DNA from: a bacterium
Lineage (GTDB): Bacteria > SZUA-79 > Acidulodesulfobacterales > Acidulodesulfobacteraceae
Length of the DNA: 48,768 nt
Assembly: GCA_021806885.1 (NCBI GenBank)
Contig: JAKAPT010000005.1
Span: 1-48,768 of the forward strand
Direction: 5' to 3'
The notes below the pieces were generated by a model. The model saw nothing but the letters and a program-made list of their open reading frames with translations. It was not told where the DNA came from and did no database searches. Both the position numbers and the translations under genes were made by a program. Below, one piece after another: positions 38,401-44,816 of the stretch (its first letter is position 1; each line of letters begins with the position of its first letter).

Positions 38401-38721
38401 GAGGTTGAAAATCTCATTTATATCGAAGCACTCAAGGTATATATGAGAAATTTAAGGATTAATGTTATAGACATGATGGACCCTCAAGCGATAATGTTCA
38501 ATTTCCATGATGCCGCGGCCGGTTTTCCGGAAAAGATAATAAAGTTTGTGAACGACCCTGAAATCGCAAGGCATTTTACCGTGAATTTAATAGAGGGGAA
38601 CGATTCCCGGGAAGGGTCTTTTTTTATAAGGTTCAGGCATAAGGGTAACAGGGAGGCCGGGACCAGGAATGACGCCAAATTTATCTTGCAACGGCTGGAT
38701 AGCTATGTTAATATTAAATGA
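35470..38721 (+). CDS. mfd: Transcription-repair coupling factor
   Basis: A 1083-residue Mfd, which releases RNA polymerase stalled at DNA damage and recruits UvrA. In order: a UvrB-like N-terminal part (residues 1-330, with FAVRGGIVDIYAPESPFPARMDFFDE), the RNA-polymerase-interacting domain (SPGDFVVHDEFGIGKFKGIKR), a RecG-like helicase with Walker A GDVGFGKTEVALRAAF, DEEQ box, SATPIPRTLY, STSIIESGLDNPNVN and QLRGRVGRS, then the C-terminal auto-inhibitory domain. Slightly shorter than the 1150 of E. coli. The start is the ATG overlapping the ppdK stop in TGATG. The track's TTG at 35467 is also possible. Lies seven kilobases from uvrA in the same gene run. Confidence 0.97.
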   Translation: MISEDIEPYSLASFSLEASFFLEGGIPEWISQGPAVFLCSDYSTAKGIYDAFSFFQNILKKSNPLFNQKSVFFCEDIIPLSILYDIRNNHNSAIILTPSSFFSGVPDYENIERSFLSFKKGSAFSMDKLTKTLLGFGYERVNQVENYNEFAVRGGIVDIYAPESPFPARMDFFDEIIESIRYFNLNSQRSFQDINSFAVFPENQDFIERRLNLLNVLEKPVLFFENPLEGFKGFLERGGNSSFFLKGLENAFKIFSFDARKSEILSCKKGSIDSCDTLFKYTGNFKRPLFIKNFKYENGELNHNLIRKTFLKLFERKYRVVLSVKNEVHRERMKGIFSSAGIEEGDGFSIETGGISSGLISRKYRLLVFTGEELFRQHLDILDYEGIKQPAGIDYFEPLRDISPGDFVVHDEFGIGKFKGIKRISANRTESDYFELVFEGGDKVYLSAEKIYLMHKYISSSAEHEPKLSRLGTSIWKKHKRTARERINGIVEDLKVLYAKRATRRGFAFSTDDEQLREFEEDFPFEETMDQAKAINEVLSDMHLNKPMDRLICGDVGFGKTEVALRAAFKAAMDGKQVAFLAPTTILVEQHFNNFEKRLEKYPLRAAYYSRFMNRAEEKAVLEGLKNGGIDIVIGTHKLLGDKIKFHDLGLLIIDEEQKFGALQKEKIKKMRMDVDVLAMSATPIPRTLYLSLSGIRDLSIIGTPPAGRKNVITTIMEYDAQTIRQAILRETKRGGQTYFITGKISELEEIYKRLSALIPDIKIGIVHGRLNAFEIEDIMHRFYRKGYDLLLSTSIIESGLDNPNVNLIVINNAENFGLSTLYQLRGRVGRSHIQAYCYLIAGVGLNNLTGEQKKRLNSLKEYSELGSGFRLSMADLEIRGAGNILGGAQSGHIDGVGLEMCMQMLNEEIDKMKGIALPRNINPEVKTTLPVFLPDSYIEDNKTKLNIYRKLSNCVDISKIEDLKKELKDRFGKPPAEVENLIYIEALKVYMRNLRINVIDMMDPQAIMFNFHDAAAGFPEKIIKFVNDPEIARHFTVNLIEGNDSREGSFFIRFRHKGNREAGTRNDAKFILQRLDSYVNIK

Positions 38722-38776
38722 TGTAAATTTTCCGATTCAGTAATTTATAACTATTTTTTAAAACAAAGAGGCAAAA

Positions 38777-39733
38777 ATGAAAACAAGAGTAGAAGAAAGT
38801 AAGTCCGCGAGGACCGTAAAAATAGGAACAAGGTTATTTGTAGCCTTGTGCGCCGTTGCTTTGTCGGCGGGATTATACGGATGCGCGAAAAAGGGCCCTT
38901 CATCGGATGTTATAGCGACTGTCAACGGTAAACCCATAACGGTAAAAAGGTTCAAAACTGAGATGGCCAAGCTTCCGCCGCAGCTCCAGTCTTATATACA
39001 AACCCCTGAGGGCGAGAAAAAATTTATAACCAGCCTTGTCGAAAGGCAGATACTGGTAAATGAAGCTATTAAAGAAGGGATCAATAAGACGGACGCCTAC
39101 AAGGACCAGGTGTCCGATTTCAAAAAAGGCATGCTTGTTCAGCTTCTTTTGAAGAAAGAAGTGGCAGACAAGATAAATGTTACGGACGCCCAGGCGGAGG
39201 CATTTTATAAGAGCCACTATTTAAGCTTTAACCTTCCCTCGATGATTAACGTGAGCTACGTACAAACCAACTCCATGAAGCAGGCGGAAGCGGTGTACGC
39301 ACTCCTTCAGAAAGGCGAGCCGTTTGCCTCGGTGGCTGAAAAGTATTCCACCGCCCCGAATAGGAAAAGCGGGGGTGTTCTTGGCTGGATAAAGTTCGAA
39401 CAGACGACGCCTTCTTTTAACAACGCAGCGTTCAGTATCCCTAAGATCGGGGATTATTCCAAAATAGTAAAGGTGGGGGGGAATTTCGATGTAATCCGTC
39501 TTAACAACGCCCGGACCGGCAAACCCAAACCTTTCGAAACCGTTAAGAATGAAATTATAATGATAATGAAGCAGCAGGAAGGCACCAAGATGCTCAAGGA
39601 CTTTGTAGACGGTTTAAAATCCAAGTCGAAAATTAAGTATTTTTATGGGAATTTACCGTCATTTCCGGCAGTTGCCGCGCCCGGCTCAAATCCATCAGCC
39701 CCGGAGGCTCAGGGAAAGGCACAGGCGAAATAA
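38777..39733 (+). CDS. Peptidyl-prolyl isomerase lipoprotein (parvulin type)
   Basis: A 318-residue secreted folding catalyst. The N-terminus has a membrane-spanning signal ending in LYGCAKKG. The LYGC lipobox predicts lipid attachment at about residue 36. Next comes a SurA/PrsA N-terminal helical domain (IATVNGKPITVKRFKTEM), then one parvulin rotamase domain (INVSYVQTNSMKQAEAVYALLQKGEPFASVAEKYS...KSGGVLGWI). The C-terminus is proline/alanine-rich. It likely acts on outer-membrane or secreted proteins in the periplasm. The next gene is a second SurA-like protein; both belong to the mfd-uvrA run. An AGAGG ribosome site precedes the ATG. Confidence 0.93.
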   Translation: MKTRVEESKSARTVKIGTRLFVALCAVALSAGLYGCAKKGPSSDVIATVNGKPITVKRFKTEMAKLPPQLQSYIQTPEGEKKFITSLVERQILVNEAIKEGINKTDAYKDQVSDFKKGMLVQLLLKKEVADKINVTDAQAEAFYKSHYLSFNLPSMINVSYVQTNSMKQAEAVYALLQKGEPFASVAEKYSTAPNRKSGGVLGWIKFEQTTPSFNNAAFSIPKIGDYSKIVKVGGNFDVIRLNNARTGKPKPFETVKNEIIMIMKQQEGTKMLKDFVDGLKSKSKIKYFYGNLPSFPAVAAPGSNPSAPEAQGKAQAK

Positions 39734-39747
39734 AACATAAGATCCAG

Positions 39748-40770
39748 ATGGATATTAAAAAAGCAAAAAGATTTCTTATATATTCGGTTGCAGGGATATT
39801 ATTCGCAATCCTTCTTGTATTTCCCTTAAAAAGGGCAAATGCCGTAATTGTAGACCAGGTTATCGCGATTGTGGATAATACCCCCGTAACCCTTTATGAT
39901 TTCGCGAAATTCAACCCGAATTCCTTCAGAAGCTACGAAGCCGTCCAGGAGCAGGCGTCCCAGGGCATTTTCACCTCAGGGGACGCCCAGGCCATTTCAG
40001 AAACCAGGGTGGTTATCACCGCGCTGATAAACAAAATACTTCTCGAGCGCGAAGAGGAAAAGGCCGGCATCTATATTCCAGATAAAAGCCTTAATCTCTA
40101 CGTCAAAGATATTGCCCTTTCCAATAATCTTACGGTTGACGGCTTTTTCGCTCTCCTAAAAAGCAAAGGCATTAGCAAATCTCAATATATAGCCCATCTT
40201 CGGGAACACTTTATGAAGCTCAACCTTTTAAGAAAGGTTTACGGGAACAAGATGATAGTTACCGACAAGGAAATGCGGAATTATTACAGGGCCAATATAG
40301 AAGAATTCAGGGGAATGCCCATGGTGGATTTAAAACTTATATTCTTGTCCGTTCCCCCGGGGGCGTCTAAGACACAGTGGGACAATACATACAAGTTGAT
40401 GGAAAAAATAAGGGGATTAGCGCTTAGCGGAAATGAAAGCTTTTCTTCGCTGGCCAAAAAATATTCCGAGGACCCGTCGGAGAAAAACGGTGGACGCCTT
40501 GGGTATGTTTATAAAGATAAACTCTCCCCGTCATTTTCAGATTACGCTTTCAGTCTTTCTGTCGGAGATGTCAGTAAAATTATAAAATCCCAGTTTGGAT
40601 ACAGCCTTATTAAAACGGTCGGGAAGAAAATGGGGAAATTTGAAACCTATAAGATGGTTAAGCAACAAATATTTTCCGTTCTTGAAGGTAACAGGGTTAA
40701 AAGATACACTGACAGGCTTTTGAAAAAGCTTCGAAAAAACTCCTACGTTAAGATCTTAATCCCTGTTTGA
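39748..40770 (+). CDS. SurA-like periplasmic chaperone / peptidyl-prolyl isomerase
   Basis: A 340-residue periplasmic protein. The signal peptide (FLIYSVAGILFAILLVFPLKRANA, cleavage near residue 32) leads to the SurA N-terminal chaperone domain starting VIVDQVIAIVDNTPVTLYDF and one parvulin domain (MVDLKLIFLSVPPGAS ... FSSLAKKYSEDPSEKNGGRLGYV). E. coli SurA has two parvulin domains, so this is the single-domain form. pdxA follows, as in the E. coli surA-pdxA order. This supports a role in outer-membrane protein assembly. The gene begins 14 bases after the preceding PPIase lipoprotein. Confidence 0.9.
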   Translation: MDIKKAKRFLIYSVAGILFAILLVFPLKRANAVIVDQVIAIVDNTPVTLYDFAKFNPNSFRSYEAVQEQASQGIFTSGDAQAISETRVVITALINKILLEREEEKAGIYIPDKSLNLYVKDIALSNNLTVDGFFALLKSKGISKSQYIAHLREHFMKLNLLRKVYGNKMIVTDKEMRNYYRANIEEFRGMPMVDLKLIFLSVPPGASKTQWDNTYKLMEKIRGLALSGNESFSSLAKKYSEDPSEKNGGRLGYVYKDKLSPSFSDYAFSLSVGDVSKIIKSQFGYSLIKTVGKKMGKFETYKMVKQQIFSVLEGNRVKRYTDRLLKKLRKNSYVKILIPV

Positions 40771-40783
40771 TAATTAAGTAAAA

Positions 40784-41818
40784 TTGGTTAAGGAAAATAG
40801 TTTCATAGGAATAACAATGGGGGATCCCGGCGGCATAGGCCCCGAGATTACCGTAAAATCCTCGCTTCATCTCGTTAAATCCGGAAGCCCCATAAGACCT
40901 GTCATAATCGGCTCCCAGGAATGCGTATCCGGCGTCTTAAAAAGCCTTAATTCAAAAACCGGGCTAAACGTAATTGATTTGAATTCTTTCTCCGAGGCAC
41001 GGTATAATCCTGCCCTCCTTAATATTATAGATACTTCGAAAGAATCGTACAGGCACGTAAAATCTGGAAAGATTAACCCCCGCTACGCGAAAGACACGGA
41101 GTCCTTCATTTCCACCGCCGTGGACCTATCCCTGAGGAATAAAATTGCCGGATTTGTCACGGCGCCCATTAACAAGGAGATGATGATAGAGGGAGGAGCA
41201 AGGTTCGGAGGGCACACGGAACTCCTTGGGCACCTGTTAAATTCGGAAAATTACGCCATGCTCTTTTATTCTAAAAAAATAATTACAGTGCTTGCCACTA
41301 TTCATGTTCCTTTAAGAAATGTGCCGGGGAATATTTCAAAAGGGCTTATTAAAAGAATAATCGAAATTTCTTTTAAATCCATGTCAATTGATTTCGGAGT
41401 AGGCAAACCCCGGATCGCCCTTCTTGGTTTGAACCCCCACGCCGGAGAAAATGGAAACATGGGTTCCGAGGAAAGAGATGTAATAATTCCAGCGATGAGC
41501 GAATTAAAGAAAAAAGGGATAGACGTTCACGGCCCCTATCCCTCTGATAGCTTTTACGCCCGCAGGTACAGGGATTATGACCTTGTGGTATCAATGTACC
41601 ATGATCAGGCCCTTATCCCGTTCAAACTTTTATCGTTTGACGGGGGCGCTAACGTCACCATAGGGCTTGAAGTAGTCAGGACATCCCCCGTTCACGGAAC
41701 GGCTTACGATATCGCGGGGAAAAACATCGCGAGCACAGCCAGCATGCTGGAAGCGATAAGACTTTCAAGCCGGATTTCAAAGAACAGGCGGAAACACAAA
41801 GTATGGAAAGAAAAATAA
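40784..41818 (+). CDS. pdxA: 4-Hydroxythreonine-4-phosphate dehydrogenase
   Basis: A 344-residue PdxA of the DXP-dependent vitamin B6 pathway. Hallmarks are the N-terminal GITMGDPGGIGPEI, the NAD/substrate region GFVTAPINKEMMIEGG, metal-binding His in GGHTELLG, the ALLGLNPHAGENG block, and the VSMYHDQALIPFKLLSFDGGANVTIGLEVVRTSPVHGTAYDIAGK metal/substrate region. Start is TTG at 40784: no ATG or GTG lies upstream in frame, and the first internal ATG would remove the conserved N-terminal GIT. The ribosome site is weak. It overlaps uvrA by 16 bases. PdxJ is not in the window. Confidence 0.96.
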   Translation: MVKENSFIGITMGDPGGIGPEITVKSSLHLVKSGSPIRPVIIGSQECVSGVLKSLNSKTGLNVIDLNSFSEARYNPALLNIIDTSKESYRHVKSGKINPRYAKDTESFISTAVDLSLRNKIAGFVTAPINKEMMIEGGARFGGHTELLGHLLNSENYAMLFYSKKIITVLATIHVPLRNVPGNISKGLIKRIIEISFKSMSIDFGVGKPRIALLGLNPHAGENGNMGSEERDVIIPAMSELKKKGIDVHGPYPSDSFYARRYRDYDLVVSMYHDQALIPFKLLSFDGGANVTIGLEVVRTSPVHGTAYDIAGKNIASTASMLEAIRLSSRISKNRRKHKVWKEK

Positions 41819-44610
41819 TCATAAAGGGCGCAAGGCAGCATAACCTGAAAAATATCAATATCGAGATTCCCAAAGACCGGCTTATCGTCATAACGGGCCT
41901 TTCCGGGTCGGGAAAATCTTCGCTCGCGTTCGATACGATATTCGCCGAAGGCCAGAGAAGATATCTGGAATCTTTATCCTCATACGCGAGGCAATTCATG
42001 GAACAGATGGAGAAGCCGGACGTAGATTCCATTGAAGGGCTCTCTCCCACCATTTCAATAGAACAGAAATCCGTAAGTAAAAATCCCCGTTCAACCGTCG
42101 GCACCATAACGGAAATATATGATTACCTGCGGGTTCTTTTTGCCAGGATAGGCGTTCCATATTGTTATAAATGCGGGAAAAAAATCGAGCCTAAAACCAT
42201 AGACCAGATGGTCGAGTCCGTGTTTTTTAACAACACCGGGGAGAAATTAATCGTACTGTCCCCTGTCGCGATAGGAAGGAAAGGGGAATTCAGAAGCAAA
42301 TTCGAAGATTATTTAAAGCATGGGTTTTACAGGATTTATGTTGACGGAGCGGAATACAGCCTCGAGGACAGGATTCCGCTCGACAAGAAAAAAAAGCATA
42401 ATATAGACCTTGTCATCGACAGGATAATAGTCAAAGAGGAAAATAGAAAAAGACTTTTCGACGATGTCGAACTTGCCCTGAAATTGTCCCAGGGCATTTT
42501 AAAACTAAAATATGAGGACAGGGAGGAATTTCTTACCGAAAATTCCATTTGTCTGGAATGCAATATAAGCTACGGTAAACCCGAGCCCGCTTTTTTCTCT
42601 TTTAACAGCCCCCAGGGGGCCTGTTCGTTTTGCGGAGGCCTTGGTTTCAAGGAATACTTCGATGAAGACATTATAGTGCCCGAAAAAAACCTTTCGTTAA
42701 GAGAGGGAGCAATCGCGGTTTTTATTAATTCAAGCCCGGTTTACAAAAATCAATTAATCCAGGCGCTTTCCCTGCATTACGGTTTCGATCCCTTCGTTCC
42801 GTATAAAGACCTGCCAGATAATGTCAGGAGCGCGATTTTATATGGCTCCGGGGAAGAAAAAATAAAATTTTATGACCCGATGTCGGGAAAAGAACCGTTT
42901 CACCTTAAGAAATGGGAAGGGGTAATACCCTTGCTTGAAAAAAGCATGAATTCCCCGAATTACATAATAGATCCCCGCAAGTTTATCAGCGAAAAAGCAT
43001 GCCCTGAGTGCTTCGGCTTCCGGCTGAAAAAAGAGTCCCTTGGATATAAAATCAATGGAAAATCAATAATGGACATATCGAATCTAAGCATTAAAGAATC
43101 CTTAAGATTTTTTGAAAACCTCGAGCTGGACGAATATGAGCAAAACGTAAGCTCAAGATTGATAGGGGAGATAAAGGAAAGGTTGAATTTCCTCGTAAAC
43201 GTGGGCTTAGATTACCTCACGCTCTCCAGGGCGGCCCAGACCCTTTCGGGAGGCGAATCCCAGAGGATAAGGCTTGCCTCGCAGATAGGTTCCGGTCTGA
43301 CGGGGGTTTTATATGTCCTTGATGAGCCGAGTATAGGCCTTCACATGAGGGACAACGAGCGCCTCTTGAAAACCATTATGGGCTTGAGGGACAAAGGAAA
43401 CACGCTTTTAGTGGTGGAGCATGATATGCTTACGATGCTCGAATCGGATTATATTATAGATATGGGTCCCGGCGCCGGCAAAAACGGCGGATATATCGTA
43501 GCGAGCGGAACCCCGTCGCAGATCATGAATAACAGGGATTCATTGACCGGGAAATATCTCTCGGGCAGGCTTTCCATCCCCATGCCCGAAAAGAGAAGAA
43601 CCCGGGACCGGGGCATTATTAAGATAACAGGCGCAAGGAAGAACAATCTAAAAAATATAGACGTTGAAATTCCCCTTGGTAATATTGTCTGCATTACCGG
43701 CGTATCGGGTTCGGGAAAAAGCACTCTTGCCATAGACACTTTCTATCAGGCTGTTTTTGCGTATAAAAACGGCTCCGCGAGGGATTTTATGAAATGGGGC
43801 ATAAGCGGCATTTCAAACCTTCATCTTATAGACAGGATTATAGACATAGACCAATCCCCCATAGGAAGGACTCCCCGTTCCAATCCTGCCACCTATACGG
43901 GCGTTTTCACGCTGATAAGGGATATTTTCGCCGGAACTAAAGAGGCAAGGTCGAGGGGTTACAGTCCCGGCAGGTTCAGCTTCAACGTAAAGGGGGGAAG
44001 ATGCGAGGCCTGCGGGGGGGACGGGGTGAAGAAAATAGAAATGCTTTTCATGCCCGATATTTACGTGGTGTGCGATGTGTGCAAGGGGAAGAGGTATAAC
44101 CAGCAAACCCTTGAGGTCACATATAAGAACAAGAATATATATGATGTTCTTAACATGACGGTAAAAGAGGCCCATGAATTTTTTGAAAAAATTCCTGCGC
44201 TCTCCCACAAGATAAAATTCCTGATGGACGTAGGGCTGGATTATATAAACCTGGGGCAGATAGCGACAACTCTTTCCGGAGGAGAGGCGCAGAGGATAAA
44301 GCTTTCAAAAGAACTCTCGAGGCCAGGGCAATATAAAACGCTCTACATCCTTGACGAACCTACGACAGGCCTTCATTTTGAGGATATAAAAAAACTCCTC
44401 GGCATATTAAACCTGCTTGTTGATTCCGGAAATACAGTTCTTGTCATAGAACACAACATCGATGTAATTAAATCCGCCGACTATATTATAGACATGGGGC
44501 CGGAAGGCGGAGAAGACGGTGGAAATATAGTCGCGACAGGCACCCCCGAGGAAATAATGGCCGACAAGGATTCCGTCACGGGAAGATATCTCCTTAATTC
44601 CCTTATATAA
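41803..44610 (+). CDS. uvrA: Excinuclease ABC subunit A
   Basis: A 935-residue UvrA, the damage sensor of nucleotide excision repair. It has two ABC ATPase units, each with Walker A (GLSGSGKSS near residue 31; GVSGSGKST near 640) and signature (LSGGESQRIRLA; LSGGEAQRIKLS). The first zinc module is bounded by CYKCGKK and a later CxxC, and the second is CEACGGDG...CDVCKGKRYN. Length is standard. Its start overlaps pdxA by 16 bases. With mfd in the same run, the two proteins that meet at stalled polymerase are co-encoded. uvrB and uvrC are elsewhere. Confidence 0.98.
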   Translation: MERKIIIKGARQHNLKNINIEIPKDRLIVITGLSGSGKSSLAFDTIFAEGQRRYLESLSSYARQFMEQMEKPDVDSIEGLSPTISIEQKSVSKNPRSTVGTITEIYDYLRVLFARIGVPYCYKCGKKIEPKTIDQMVESVFFNNTGEKLIVLSPVAIGRKGEFRSKFEDYLKHGFYRIYVDGAEYSLEDRIPLDKKKKHNIDLVIDRIIVKEENRKRLFDDVELALKLSQGILKLKYEDREEFLTENSICLECNISYGKPEPAFFSFNSPQGACSFCGGLGFKEYFDEDIIVPEKNLSLREGAIAVFINSSPVYKNQLIQALSLHYGFDPFVPYKDLPDNVRSAILYGSGEEKIKFYDPMSGKEPFHLKKWEGVIPLLEKSMNSPNYIIDPRKFISEKACPECFGFRLKKESLGYKINGKSIMDISNLSIKESLRFFENLELDEYEQNVSSRLIGEIKERLNFLVNVGLDYLTLSRAAQTLSGGESQRIRLASQIGSGLTGVLYVLDEPSIGLHMRDNERLLKTIMGLRDKGNTLLVVEHDMLTMLESDYIIDMGPGAGKNGGYIVASGTPSQIMNNRDSLTGKYLSGRLSIPMPEKRRTRDRGIIKITGARKNNLKNIDVEIPLGNIVCITGVSGSGKSTLAIDTFYQAVFAYKNGSARDFMKWGISGISNLHLIDRIIDIDQSPIGRTPRSNPATYTGVFTLIRDIFAGTKEARSRGYSPGRFSFNVKGGRCEACGGDGVKKIEMLFMPDIYVVCDVCKGKRYNQQTLEVTYKNKNIYDVLNMTVKEAHEFFEKIPALSHKIKFLMDVGLDYINLGQIATTLSGGEAQRIKLSKELSRPGQYKTLYILDEPTTGLHFEDIKKLLGILNLLVDSGNTVLVIEHNIDVIKSADYIIDMGPEGGEDGGNIVATGTPEEIMADKDSVTGRYLLNSLI

Positions 44611-44660
44611 TCTCTTCTCAAATTATCTCAAATTATTTCATTTTATTTCATAATATTGCA
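44611..44660. repeat. Phased 10-bp AT-rich direct repeat upstream of the H+-ATPase gene
   Basis: Cutting from 44611 into tens gives tctcttctca, aattatctca, aattatttca, ttttatttca and taatattgca. A YTCA-like block thus recurs every ten bases, separated by A/T runs, i.e. once per helix turn. This could be intrinsically bent DNA or a series of binding sites upstream of the sigma-54-like promoter. Confidence 0.5.
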
Positions 44661-44668
44661 TATTGCAA
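44656..44668. promoter_or_regulatory. Inverted repeat TTGCATATTGCAA, candidate activator site
   Basis: Perfect five-base arms around TAT, about 55-65 bases upstream of the -24 element, the distance typical of enhancer-binding-protein sites. A second perfect palindrome, AATTCATGAATT, abuts it at 44668-44679. The core GCATATT recurs at 44735-44741 over the -12 region. Confidence 0.45.
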
Positions 44669-44721
44669 ATTCATGAATTATACTAAACCTTATGTTTCCT
44701 GTATTTATGAATTTTTAAATT

Positions 44722-44737
44722 TGGCATAGAATATGCA
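44722..44737 (+). promoter_or_regulatory. Sigma-54 (-24/-12) promoter of the H+-ATPase gene
   Basis: TGGCATAGAATATGCA places GG and GC exactly ten bases apart, as in the consensus TGGCACG-N4-TTGCW. Nine of the twelve defined positions match. Transcription would start at about 44748, leaving a leader of nearly 70 bases. A perfect palindrome GAATATGCATATTC (44729-44742) overlaps the -12 half. No good sigma-70 -10/-35 pair competes. Confidence 0.55.
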
Positions 44738-44816
44738 TATTCATACTTTCGTGTGTAAAATTTCCATTTATCTATTAGTTTATTTATAAATTAAATTAAA
44801 AAGGGGGAAGAGTTAA

